Below are positions 10,882-22,580 of a DNA stretch of 64,000 nucleotides, in pieces (the stretch's first letter is position 1; every line of letters starts with the position of its first letter). The DNA lies in the NCBI GenBank assembly GCA_030737835.1, contig CM060855.1:7169786-7233785 (forward strand), read 5' to 3'. A model generated the notes under the pieces. That model had not been told where the DNA came from. It saw only the letters and a list, made by a program, of their open reading frames with translations, and ran no database searches. The position numbers and the translations under genes were made by a program. The stretch comes from Acorus gramineus (lineage: Eukaryota; Streptophyta; Magnoliopsida; Acorales; Acoraceae).

Positions 10882-11949
10882 TCACATGTATTGCGAATCC
10901 GAGTCTCCATTGGGTTTCCCGTCACCAATCCGTTGATGGTGATGGTGATGATGATGATGCAACTGTTGCTGCTGCAATTCCTGCAAAACATGGTGAGCAC
11001 CCGACCCAACCGTCCCGACCCCAACCTCACCACCACCACCTCCACCGCTGCTCCCAAGCACCTGCCCTACGAACCGAAGCACTGCCTCAACCATCTGAAC
11101 CGTGCCCTGCATCGCCTCGGCCTGCATTTGCACCATCCGCTTCTCGTGCTCCATCTGCATCTCCATCAACCTCTCCCTCCACTCCATCTCCTCCGCCTCC
11201 CTCCGCCCCTCCTCCTCCCTCCGCCTCCACCTCCTCCTCCTCCACTCCTCCTCCTCCCTCTCCCTCTCCGCCCTCGCCTTCTCTCTCCGTTCCCTCCTCT
11301 CCCTCTCCTCCCTCTCTCTCCTCCTCTCCTCCCTCTCCCTCCTCCTCTCCTCCCTCTCCAACCGGTCCTCCAACGCCTCCAGAACTTTCGACAGCACAAA
11401 CCCTACCTTCCCCCCTCCTCCGCCCTCCTCCGCCACCTCCCCCGCCGCGGCTCCGACTGATCCGTCACAGTCCACGAACCCTAGACACCCGAAGTCGTCC
11501 ACCTCCACCACCGCTTCCGGATCTGGATCCCCCGGCGTCGGGTCCTCCTGGCTTTCCTCGTCGTTGTCGTCAACGGGGGCGGAGGACGGGACGAGATCGA
11601 CGTCTCCGAAGACGTGCTTGTACTTGAGGAAGTTCGGCCAGTGGTCGACGCCGTCGTCCCAGGCGAAATCGCCGTCGGCGGTGGTGGTGGATGGGCGGCG
11701 GATCTTGAGCTTGACGGAGAGGTAGCGGTGGCGCATGTTCTGGACCTTGACGGAGACGTCGCGCCAGGACCACCGGAAGGGGAAGGCGGAGGGGGTCCGG
11801 TCGTGGTGGGCGGAGTTGACGCGGTCGGCGATTGGTTGGAACTTCTTCTCCCTGGTTTTCAGGCGGGAGAGGGAGCCGGAACGGAGGAGGTCCGAGTACG
11901 CGGAGATCAGCGTCTCCTCCTCCTCGTCCGACCACTTCTTCCGCTTCAT
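10882..11949 (-). CDS. trihelix (MYB/SANT-like) transcription factor
   Basis: Predicted nuclear DNA-binding regulator of 355 aa encoded by one uninterrupted exon starting MKRKKWSDEEEE. The N-terminal trihelix domain covers about residues 3-85: helix 1 EEEETLISAYSDLL, a second helix around KTREKKFQPIADRV, and a third around WSWRDVSVKVQNMRHRYL, with the expected spaced aromatics. A following amphipathic segment (HWPNFLKYKHVFGD, about 108-121) fits the usual fourth helix. An acidic linker is followed at about 190-285 by a long Arg/Glu-rich helix or coiled coil, then Gly- and His-rich low-complexity tails. DNA over the coding exon is far more GC-rich than its surroundings. A donor 10 nt after the stop implies a spliced 3' UTR. 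I do not assign it to a named Arabidopsis member; target genes are unknown. Confidence 0.85.
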   Translation of the reverse strand: MKRKKWSDEEEETLISAYSDLLRSGSLSRLKTREKKFQPIADRVNSAHHDRTPSAFPFRWSWRDVSVKVQNMRHRYLSVKLKIRRPSTTTADGDFAWDDGVDHWPNFLKYKHVFGDVDLVPSSAPVDDNDEESQEDPTPGDPDPEAVVEVDDFGCLGFVDCDGSVGAAAGEVAEEGGGGGKVGFVLSKVLEALEDRLEREERRREREERRREREERERRERREKARAEREREEEEWRRRRWRRREEEGRREAEEMEWRERLMEMQMEHEKRMVQMQAEAMQGTVQMVEAVLRFVGQVLGSSGGGGGGEVGVGTVGSGAHHVLQELQQQQLHHHHHHHHQRIGDGKPNGDSDSQYM

Positions 11950-12059
11950 GTCCTCCCTCCGCCGCCTCGGAATTCACGCTCAAGTTCGATCTGATTAGGG
12001 TTTTTTTTTTTTTTTTTGGTTTCCCCCGACGGAGGAGAGAGAGAGGATAGTCGAGGGGT

Positions 12060-12210
12060 TGCGGCTTTGGCCGCTTGGGTGGGCCCAGCCCGGCCCAACC
12101 CGTGTTGAGGTACGGGTTGAGCCCAACTTAAACTTGGGTTGGGTTCAGATAAACCCGACCCAACCCGTATCCGTGTTGAGATATGGTTGAGCCCAACTAC
12201 ATTCGGGTGC
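12060..12210. repeat. CCCAACCC / GGGTTGG-rich degenerate repeat
   Basis: Immediately upstream of the trihelix gene is a stretch of imperfect units built from GCCCAACCC, ACCCGACCCAACCCG and GGGTTGAGCCCAAC. It has no coding value. Similar low-complexity sequence is common in plant intergenic DNA. From here to 13140 the sequence is AT-rich with no recognisable gene. Confidence 0.5.
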
Positions 12211-13144
12211 GATTCAGGTAACAAAAATGTTAGATGCAATCACTTTTAGCAACCCAAATTCATATCAAGTTTTTATTTTTTAAATATAGTAAGCATCATC
12301 TAATAAGATATATATTATAATAAAAATGTATATCGTTTTATTTTGAATTGAATGAACACATTTTCAGTAAGTAGAAAATTTTTTTAATAAGATATATACG
12401 TCATCTAACGAAGTATATGATTCACTTGATTTTTAACGACTTATATATGACTGTAGTTTGAACTGTAAAAAAAAATTGAGTGTAACAACATCCTTCAGTC
12501 GAGGCGTGTCTCAAGCCCTGTCAGTCCAATCTGAACCCTTGTTCTGTTTGGTAAAAAATTTAAAATTTTTTAGTGTTGATATATTCATTCTGTATTATAA
12601 TCTTATATGTAACTTAAATTATATTATCCCTGTATATGGGACTATAAATTTTTTTATTTTTTCAAAAATTATTTATGTATTTTAATGTATGTTTCAATTT
12701 GCATAATAGTACGGAGGGGTTAAATCGTCATTTATAGATGATTTTTTTAGTATTTTTAATACATTATAAGTATTTTTGGTATACTGTGTTTTTTAGTTAA
12801 GATTAACCAAACATGATATTTGTATGATATTTATCATCTGTCAATGAAAATTTAACTTAAAGTGTTATTTAGATTTATATCAATATTTTTAGAGAGTTAT
12901 ATAGACTTTAAAAAAAATGTGAGGGTTGTATAGATTATGAACCGTTTACATGAGATTATATGAATTTTTCCCTAAGTAAATATTATATTCATTAATGAGC
13001 CATTTGGATAAAGGCATAGAGGAATATACTGAGTTACGGAGTACATACTGGCCATTATCATACTCTCTTTTTAATGATTTCATTTCGGAATGAATAAATT
13101 CACTCTGCTTCTCGAACGCCATAGATACCCACCTCGTGTAATCG

Positions 13145-16100
13145 ATGGAGCGGCGGAGGCTCGTCGTCCTCCGCAACCACCTACGCCCGGTGAAATCAGA
13201 AGGAGGGGCCTTTTTGGGGGTGTGTCGACGTCGAATTGTGAAGACCATTCGCTGAGTCTCCCCCTTTCAAGGTGGTGTTTTTTTTTAAAAAAAAAAGTTT
13301 ATATTTGATTTTCGTCTTTCTTTGGTGAAAGATCGAAGTTTTTGTTGGAGTTTTTGGTGTTTGGAGTGGAAATATTGATTGGGTTATGTTGTAATTGATT
13401 AGAATAGTTGGGAGTTATCTTCCCATATTATAAAAAGAATTGCATTTTTAAATTATGTATTTGAATTGCACTTCTTTTTATTTTAGATTCTATGAATTGC
13501 ACGTCTTGAGTGATATATTGCAATCATAGAAATAAGGGCTGGTGGTGTTTGGTGGTCTGCAACTGAATATCCTTGTTGGATGTTGCAATGCTATTCTTCA
13601 TTAGTTTGATATTGCATTGAAAATTTGAAATCAGGGTGGGGATCAAGATATTTTGTTGGATGGTTATTGTTTTCAAGTTAATTGAAATTCGATATAATTT
13701 CGTGTGAAGTTAGTATTTTTTTTGTTTTTTTTGGTAGGTTAGTGTTTTTTTCCCTATCAACATGAGTAAGACTCGATCCAAGACCCCTTAGTGAAAAGGG
13801 GGGTATCTCTATCAACCTGCCATGAGGTGGTTTAGGAGGTTAGTATTTCGTATTTGGAATTGAAAATCTCTATTTACATGGATTGCAATTTTTTGTTGAT
13901 GACGGTTGGTGGTAAAGGGGTTTGAGTTGAAAATGGAGTATGTGATGGAGATGAAGTAATGGAAATGATGAGCTGCATTGGGGGTTAGATGAGGTACTTT
14001 AACACCATTAAATTAGGATTTGATGTTGGTTAACGAAAATTCGACATTAGGGTTATTTGTTGGGCTGTTGGATTACCATACAACACTTTCAAAGTGCGCA
14101 ATCATTAAAACCGTATGACTTATTTTTTTTTATTTTTTTTTCTTTCCAGCATATCTTGTTTTACTTTCTCTAGAGCTTTTATGACATCTATTTATTAATT
14201 AATTGACATCTAGTATTTCCATTTGATCTTAGCAAAGATATGTCGTCATTTTTATTCACTTTGTTTTCGTGTTAGTAGACAATATAGGAAAAGAGTAATG
14301 CTTTTATATAATCTGATCTGTTCTCATTCACCAAGTATCATTTATCAGCTTCTTCATATGAATTAATGGGATGTTAAGGAGAGAACATATAACCATGCGT
14401 TTTATATGTCGGTTCTATGTGATTCAATAATTAGCATGGTGATGAGACTTTGTTGAGGTTTGTATATTTTGGACTAGTTTCTAAATGTTGTCCCATTATC
14501 TACTGTGCATTTTGTGTTCCAACCCACTGAGCTGTGGGTAAGTTACCTATTTATTGAAATCTCTTTCATGGAAACTTCCTCGTAAAAACTTTGTTCAGGA
14601 TTTTGAAGTTACCAAAAAAGAGACTAAGACCAAAATCTGGAAAGATTAAAATTGGTTACCCAATATTCATGAAGATATGTTTTATCTTTCTAAAATGTTG
14701 AACTATAAAGCTGGTTGCGTTGTTCCAATTTAGATGACTGAGTTTTGCTTTATGGTATTATATACTGCAAAACTGACATTACCACATTGGCATCAAGCAT
14801 TTGGAAAACAGATTGTTTAATATACATCTTTCTCTCATACTTTCTAATTTTACTGAAGGATAATTTACTCGAGCTTCTTTTAGATTTAGTAATAAGGGTG
14901 TCTCTTGACCAAAGCTTTGCAAGAAAAAGTATCCATGTCCAACCCCAGTTCTGTTTCCATGCCTTATACCTCCCTATGCTCATTTCCAATGCTCGTGTAC
15001 GTGCCTGCTTCATTCTTTCATATGACAAGTTTGATTCTGGCTTTAGAATGAGTCGTGATTTTCTTATAAGGTTTTAAAGTTTAATTGTAATAATCTTTGT
15101 TATACTATGATGAGGTTGGTAGATTTAAGTATCCAAGTGGAGGTAAATGCATCTATTAATCACAGAGAGTGAATCAGTGTTGAATCACTTGTTCAAACCA
15201 AATTAAATATAAGAGTGCTGGTTCCAATATATGTTTGCCATAATGCTAACGTGAAGTGATCCAAATTAGATTTTTCTAGGTCATCCATATCATTCTATCT
15301 AATCTAGATGTTTCGAACACACCGAACTTTATGCAAAGGATCTGTTAGTAAGTGACCATAAGATAACATTTATAAAAATACTGACATAATGATTAATTTT
15401 TTTAAATCCAGCCTTTCTTGATGGTTTAGACTGCTAGGGACTTTGCAGTATCATCATTACAGAAGACATTTTCAACTAGCATTGCTCAACCAGCAACAAT
15501 TTTTGGCTGTTTGGCTGGTGTATAAAGCTTATTTGCGATGAACCGATCATATGAGTCATAAATGCGACATGCATGATCAGCCTTGTACTTTGTAGAGAGA
15601 AATTAAATCTGAAAAATTTCCTGCCATATATTTCTTTCTACATGTCACAGAAATGCAGTAACAGATCAAATCTAATGACTTTATGTGCTGGAGAAAGATT
15701 TATTTATTTATTTATATTAAAAAATGTCAATATTTGATCTGTTATCAGTGCCTTCCAGGTTAATAGCTGATGGAGTCAGTTATCCTAATTCTTGTAAGAG
15801 TAGGTGCACAAACTGAAAAAGTCTTTGTTTTGAACAAATTGATTGCATCATACTATTTTTGTTGACTGCAATTGAATAGACTCTTCTTACTCATGGCTTT
15901 TGAAGTTTTTTTATTGCCTTTCCTGTTCTTCATAAACATGAAAAAGTTTTTGAATGAAAGATTAATTGCTATTATTCATTCTGAGTGAGTTTCAAAGATC
16001 CTTGTTGTATGTAAAATCCTTCCAAGTATTTGAATGTATTCTGAGAAACTGTATTTACCTTTTATTTTTGGAATCTTCTTGTGTGGGTTGCCTGTATGTT

Positions 16101-18203
16101 TTTTTTTATTTACTTATCAGGCACTCTCTTCTAAGTCCCAAGAAAAACATTACCCCATTTCTGGAAGCCACACCACCTCATGTAACTTTCATAATTTTCT
16201 TTTGATGTCATTATCTATAATATTAGAATGCATAAAACCATGCGTGCAATACAGATGCTACAAAGCTGCATAATTTGCGTGCATGGTGGAACAAGTGTGA
16301 ACAGGCACGTGAGCCACACTTGCAGGCATACGGACATATGCTTTTATCATTGTTGATATGAATTGTGAGTCAATGCGTTGAATTCCTGATCGCTCATTCT
16401 GTCAATCCATGCAGGTGGTAGCGGCCGTGTCTGCCAAACTTCCTTTTCTTAGCAATACAATCATGAAACCTGTTGCGGTAAGTTTTCTATAATTGCTTAA
16501 AAGTTTTTATGCATTAAAGATCAATACTTTTGTCTTTACTTTTTTCACGGAATGTTCTTCTGTTTTGTTGTCCACTCTACATAACCTCACATATGTAGCT
16601 TATAAAATTCTTCTGCAAGTAAAACTGTGTGCCCCTCTTGTGTTTTCTGTTCTCCATCTTGAGACGCAAAGGGCAAAAAGTGCTCATACTTGTCACAGTG
16701 CTAGCACAAATAGTTGTATCCTAAAAAAGGTATTTCTACCTTATACTAGATAGCGAGGCCACCAGTCAAAAGGCATTTCCTGACCGGCATTTAAACCACA
16801 GGTAGAGGTAAGGTCTTTGAATTCTCAATACACAATGGATACGAGATCCTCGAATAGATTATCCATTCGTGTTCCCACATTTTTTTTAGATCAGTTTCTT
16901 TATATTTCACGTTCAGCTTCCCAACTCCTCCATTTGAATGCTGTATTTCCCGCCCCTGCTTCAATTTTTTTGCCTACCGAGCTACTGCAAATAGTAAATG
17001 ATACCTATTATAGCGAGTGGTAAAAGTATTATGCATATATGTGGCTGAAAAGGATTACTTTCTGATGAATTTTTTTTTTAATATGGATTGATAATGAGCT
17101 GACCTAGAAGGACAGTTAATGTCTTACCACGAAATATCCTGTATGACCGCCATTTCTGTGTTTGTCAAACTATCAACTAACCATGCCAATGAGATCCAAC
17201 ACACTGAAGGAATGGAAGCCAGACAATCCTAAACTTCAAATTAAGTTGTGATACAGAATCTTGGAAGTAAAAATTGTGCTGTTCTCTTCATACAACACAA
17301 TACGCAATAAGAAAATAAAAAGACATTCTCCTTATTGGTAGCAATGTTGTAAAGTTCTTTAGAAGGCAATACATCTTATTTACCATGCAAAAAAAGAAAA
17401 AAGAGAAAGAAAATGAGATAGCAATATTGGCTGAATAAAGATAATGATGTTGATGTATATTCTATTCATATTTTTGCTCTCTTTGAGGGCGACATTTTTA
17501 AGTTTGCACTTTTTTTTACGATGTATCAAATCTATATCGGCTTGTGGAAGTTTTATCTTCTCTTCCACAACTCAAATTTGAGTTATAATATTTTGTCACC
17601 TTTATATTGGGTAATCTAAATTCTAAAATCAGTTTAGGGGCTTCAGCTCCTTTTTTAGTTAACATGTTCCTTTCATGTCAAGCAGTTTCATAACTGGTCA
17701 TTTTTGTGATCCGATTATACTTGAAATTATGACACTAATCAAATCAAAATGTTTCTTATCATATGTGCTCTATCAGTTACAAAAAAACTTATGAACTAAC
17801 AATGCAGATTCATCATTCAACTTACAGCAAGCCAAGTTACATTTCATGTTGGTAGCATGTGGGATTTGAATGTATACAAGCAAGCGAATGCTATTTTAGC
17901 CTCTCCAAATTCCATAAGAGTTCTTGTTATATTTAGTTGTTCTTTATAACTTGTGATTTTCGCAGATGCATCTTCACATAATTCCCCAAAAAAGCACAGG
18001 ACCAGTTATGGGATAACAAGGTACCAAATTTCATGCCTTTTTATTTCTATCATACATCATAAACTAGTGAGCAAGTAAAAACACTCCAAACCAGTCATGA
18101 AACCTAAAATGTGACAGAGATTTCAAAGGGCAAATAAAGTTGAACAATGGAAACCATCAGCTTTACGCATCGCATCAAGGAACAGGTCTTGGCGGCGCAG
18201 TGA
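13145..18203 (+). pseudogene. decayed histidine-triad (HIT3-type) gene with a PTS2 signal
   Basis: Seven exon-like pieces occur in order, with introns, and match plant HIT3-type histidine-triad hydrolases. Exon 1 (13145-13271) starts MERRRLVVLRNHLRP, containing a perfect PTS2 nonapeptide (RL-x5-HL), and ends like KIIRGESPxxK. A piece ending at 14537 reads LCIL..NPLS. Exon 16121-16181 reads HSLLSPKK..LEATPPH. Exon 16415-16477 reads VVAAVSAKLPFLSNTIMK. About 17801-17847 reads DSSFNL then SQVTFH. Exon 17966-18020 completes the triad H-M-H-L-H-I-I. The last piece, about 18118-18203, ends RIKEQVLAAQ-stop. Intron phases between the 14537, 16121 and 16415 borders agree. Breaks: about 2 nt lost in exon 1 giving an in-frame TGA, an internal deletion removing the LVNNGAA core, 1 extra A before a TAA in the penultimate exon, and a 5-bp CGCAT duplication in the last. 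It keeps introns, so it is not a retrocopy. The start of the second exon is not resolved. Confidence 0.8.
13838..14045 (-). repeat. dispersed repeat, copy 2 (inverted partner at 4450-4660)
   Basis: Reverse-complement partner of the repeat at 4450-4660, lying in the first intron region of the HIT3 pseudogene. The similarity runs through the CTCCATTTTCAACTCAAA core and continues on both sides for about 200 bp. Confidence 0.6.
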
Positions 18204-19930
18204 GCCAGAAAACTGATCTGATCAATGCAAGACCATGCGAGACAGAGCTTGTTTTCTCTCCCGTACATTAGTAGATTATTGTTTGTTTAATCTCATAACA
18301 TGTAGTTCTTTTCTAATGTTGTTAATAATCATTATGTATTATTATTATATCAAAACAATGCACTGGTGGTTGTTGATTGGCATGAGATTCTTATGTCATG
18401 CAAAGGTTAATCTAGTAGATCACACGTCGTCAAGCATTTGTGAATGATTGCTCTTTACATTAAATCATTAGGAACATTTTTTTACTTAGATTTTTTTCTT
18501 TTCTTGAGTAAGTGTTTCTTCTTCTTTTCTTATTTCTTTATTTATTTAAATTTTACCCTAACAACATGAGTAAAACTTGAACACGGCTCAAATCTAGGAT
18601 CTGTGATACTTCAATCACTCTTGTGAGAGGGATGATTTGATAAGATTTTTTTTTTTTTTGCTGTTGGTCGACCACTTTAAAGCTCTTTAGATTTATCATA
18701 TAGGTATTTATTTTGTAGCGTGTATAATAATTTTTTGTGTATATATATATATAGCACTATCAATCTCATTTTTTTTAATATGACAACGGATTATAATGCT
18801 TGTTTTTTTTTCTCCAATGAAATGTAGTCATTTATTATTTCAGAAGTAAGAAAGATCATGATTGAAAGAATATGACTGGAGGGGATGAGAGGACGTTGGA
18901 TAGAAAAGATTTTTACCCGTATCCTTTGAAGTGGCGCCGTTATTCAATAATACGGAACATGTTCTCATTGATCTGGATGTCGGAGATCACGCACATGCAT
19001 GTACTCCATTCTTTGATACAATAAGACTTTATCTTTTAAAAAGATTATCGAAATAGAACGCAAACCCTTTGATTATAAACCTTGGTGGAGAGTATTCTTT
19101 GAAAATAAGGTAAGAATCAACTTATTTATTATTAAGAAATATAAACATGATCTTTATATAATCAAATTATTTATTATTATCCAACAATATCATTTTCTAA
19201 ATTTTTATTTATTATTATTAAAAAGTAAAACATGATCTTTATAATATCAAATGAGGGACTAATCTGCCAACGTTATTTTGTTTATTGGGGTTTCCAGAAA
19301 AAAACAAAAGAAGAGTGATTCTCGTGTTCTGAAAATCTACGAAGTCAAACCGTTCCCGCCCACAATCGAACACATCACCGAACCGTAAAGATCGTATCCA
19401 ACGGTTCAGATCTCATTCACCTTTCAAGATGCGCTTCTTAAAACATAGCACTCATCTTTTACACCCAAAAAATAAAAAACATAGCACTCATCTTTTAAGA
19501 ACAAAAAAGGGGTCAAAAAGTCTATGATGAATTATTAATTTTTATAAAATATAGAAAAAGATTTAAAGTGTACATAAATATCATTCTCAGAAGTATTTTT
19601 ATAAATTTTAAAATATTTATATTATGCATAAATATTTGGGGTCATAAAGATTAAGGGAGGCATTTAGCAATATAGGATTCTTTAAGGAGCATATAAGCAA
19701 AACACCAAAAAAATAACAGGGACCATTTGAAATCTCAAATAAAATCTGACCTTTCTACCTACATAGTACACACACACACACACGCAGACACACACACACT
19801 CTCTCTCTCTCTCTCTAAAATCTGTCACCCACTTTCAAAACACCATATCTCACTTGTCTAAAAATGGAAACCCTGCAGTAAATGCTTCCCCCTCTTTACC
19901 CTTTATAGTAGCAATCCTACTCCCCCATTC
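18204..19930. other. intergenic, no gene seen
   Basis: AT-rich sequence with poly-T runs and no convincing exon. Near the right end there is a CA repeat (about 19767-19800, one interruption) running into a CT repeat (19799-19816), shortly before the leader of the next gene. A TTTATAG sequence at about 19903 is a weak TATA candidate for that gene. Confidence 0.5.
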
Positions 19931-20006
19931 CCCAACATGATAACAACACCATCACCCCACTACCAATCCCCTCCTCAAACCCTAACCCTAATCTCTCTCC
20001 TCCTCC

Positions 20007-20946
20007 ATGTCCTCCTCCTCCTCCACCACCACCAATTCCCTCCACGATGCGAGGTGGCTCTTCCCTCGCCTCGTCTCCAACATCGCCCGACACTCCTACC
20101 GAGCCGTCGAGATCATCACTCTTTGGTTCTGGCTGAGCCACCGCTTCCCCGAAAGCGGCCTCATCCGTCAAATTCTCTTCATGAACGATCAAGGCATGGA
20201 ATCCTTGGCCGCCGAGGCCGACCTCATCCTCAATTCTCTCCTCCCCAATCCAACCCCCACCCGCAATGACGACGACAACGACGTGCCCATCACAGCTGCC
20301 TTGCTTAACATGCAAACAATGAACACCCAATACTTCATCAACAACAAAGAGTCTGCCTCACAAGGGATGTCCACAACCATGGGTGGCCTCCGGTGGATGG
20401 TGTTTGAGGATCTACTTGGACAAGATCAGATGGGAGAGGCGGTGGCGGCGGTGGTGGCCAATGAGAATCTCAATTGGATGGTGCTCATGGACCTCTTCTG
20501 GGCTAATGTTTACAACAATAACCCTCTTTTAGGGTATCCGCTGTTGCGGATGATTATCAATGATGATGATGAAGATGAAGACGACAATGATCTGACAAGT
20601 GAATGTACACTCTTAGTGACATTCACGAGGGGTTCCTTGTTCACTGAGGAGGAACTGAAAGATTTTTTCACTAGGTATATATATTATATATCATTCATAT
20701 ATAGTGGTTTACATAGACTATATATATCATGCAATGTAATATTTGGGTGGCTTTTTTTTTTTAAGGTATGGGGGGATTGAGAAGGTTGTGATTCAAGAGA
20801 CGCCAGCAACTTCATCTTCATTGTATGCTAGGATTGTGTTCCATTCTCCAATGGTGTTGTATATGGTCCTTGGGAATTCGAACATGGTGGAACTCTTGAT
20901 AGGAGGGAAACGTATGTGGGCAAGGCGTTTCAAATCAGACTTGTAG
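20007..20946 (+). CDS. plant protein with C-terminal RRM-like domain
   Basis: Exons 20007-20674 and 20766-20946 join within an AGG arginine codon and encode 282 aa. The N-terminal part (after a Ser/Thr tract) is helical and Trp-rich, with LHDARWLFPRLVSNIARHSY and ITLWFWLSHRFPESG. The middle has acidic Asp tracts. The C-terminal 90 or so residues fold like an RRM: beta strand CTLLVTF, helix FTEEELKDFFTRYG, strand IEKVVIQE, RNP1-like strand LYARIVFHSP, helix around VLYMVLGN, and final strand KRMWARRF. Uncharacterised plant proteins with this layout are annotated as RNA-binding-like; the canonical aromatic RNP residues are weak, so RNA binding is inference. The start is the ATG of the long frame; an earlier out-of-frame ATG at 19937 opens a 110-codon overlapping ORF. 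Confidence 0.75.
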
Positions 20947-21731
20947 ACATTTGAGATGGTATGTATACCTTACCAAATCTGAATTATAACTCACCTTCTA
21001 TTCATACTTGTGGAAATTGCTTAATTGGATGGAATGTGCATGGTAGATAAATATATGCGCATTTGGTTAAAATAACGATTGTTTACATTATGTTTTTTAT
21101 TTATTTATTAGTGTTGACTGTTGTATTTTTATTTTGAGTTAGAAACTATACAACATGTGAGAAGGAGATCATGGCTTGAGCCTTACAATTGTTAGAAACA
21201 TGGAAAGGATGACCAGAGGCATATGGAGGTGGAATGGTGTACATGTTTGGAAGAGGGTTTACTAATTTGTGGAGAGTAGATTTTGCTAGAAGAGAATTTG
21301 GTGGAAGAGAGAATTAATACGTGAGAATGAGAAAGCTTGTATTTTTATTTGAACTCTCAACATATTGGATTCTACAAAAATGACTTAACAGTGGTGATCA
21401 TGTGGTGTAAAAAGGGGGAGAGTGGTGCCAATAAGGCACTCATTTGGTGATCAAGTCACCAAAACATAATTAAGAGTGAAACAAAAATTTGTAGAAGTCT
21501 TATCGATGCATATGCTCTCATTAAGATATTTCTAGATATAAGAACCCTTTAGAATGAATGAGCATTCCAAATTTAAGATATTTCTAGATACAATAGCATT
21601 CTAGACATTATTATTATAGACATTATCAATATCGAAAAAGAATTTTATGACTCTTTGACCTCAATTCCAGTTTACCTTTTAACATGATGAAAACAATCAC
21701 TATGTATCCCCTCTACCTCAGAAACAAACCA
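20947..21731. other. 3' UTR and intergenic, no gene seen
   Basis: Downstream of the RRM-like gene there is AT-rich sequence without exon signals. Short phrases recur within it (for example ATTTCTAGATA near 21530 and 21585), but no ORF or known repeat boundary is evident before the MITE that begins at 21741. Confidence 0.4.
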
Positions 21732-21740
21732 CCTATATGA

Positions 21741-22571
21741 GGGCACGTCTATCGTTGCAAAGGGATTCTCTTAACCCATCATCAAAAGAAAAAAAACAGT
21801 GTTTTCTGTTTCCACCGATCCGGCTAACTAGGTCAACCTAACTTGGTAGCCACTTTAAGTTTTGGGCGACCAAATTTGGTTGTCATTTTATGTTTTGGGT
21901 GATTGAAATTGATTGAGCAAGGTTTGTGATAAAATTTATAATTCTTTTTCTTGGAAACCTAATCCTATGACATGTATCCTCCTTGGATCCTTCATGCCAC
22001 TCCAAGTTTGATGTCTAATGTAGTAAAAATTGATCATTATACTTAAATGTAGAACATATGAACATTTTTTTTATATAAGTGAGAGACAAATTTTCAAAAG
22101 TCAAAAATTAAATGTGCTTGGATCAACTAGTAGTTTTTTTTTCAAACAAAGAATCCGCTAACTGTGAATTCAAACGAAGCTTAAAAATGATATATATTTG
22201 TCTAATAAGATATTTTTCTATAAAAAAATTAAATTAATTGAAAGTATACCTACTTACATTTTTTTTCAATCTCTTAGTTGCTGTTTAGATAAAAAAAAAA
22301 AAAATGTAGAATATGATTTATAAATCAAAAAATTTATTTATTTACAAAGAATAGGTAGATATAGTTTTAAATCATGTTCGACCAATTTCGGTCGTTCAAA
22401 ACCTGAAATGGTGATTAAGTTCGTTCGTCCAAAACCTAAAGTGACAACCAAATTTAGTCATACAAAATCTAAAACAACGACTAAGTTCGATCAATCTAGA
22501 TTGGTTGGAACAGTCAAACACCCCTTTTTTTTATGGTGGGTTAAGAAAACCCTCAGTGGGATAGATGCGCC
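21741..22571. mobile_element. MULE-type MITE, copy 1, with 9-bp TSD
   Basis: Non-autonomous element of about 831 bp flanked by the perfect 9-bp duplication CCTATATGA (21732-21740 and 22572-22580). Ends are inverted repeats: left GGGCACGTCTATCG...CTTAACCCATCA, right (complement) GGCGCATCTATCC...CTTAACCCACCA. Inside each arm, short units of the type GACCAAATTTGGTTGTCATTTTA repeat, so each end can fold on the other. It is closely related along its whole length to 38420-39245. A 9-bp duplication and long arms fit Mutator-like non-autonomous elements. No ORF. Confidence 0.85.
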
Positions 22572-22580
22572 CCTATATGA

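Noticed and set aside
10801-11998. Several long plus-strand frames rich in Pro, Leu, Ser and Arg opposite the trihelix gene
   Set aside because: They are antisense shadows of a GC-rich coding exon; their composition is low-complexity and no domain is visible.
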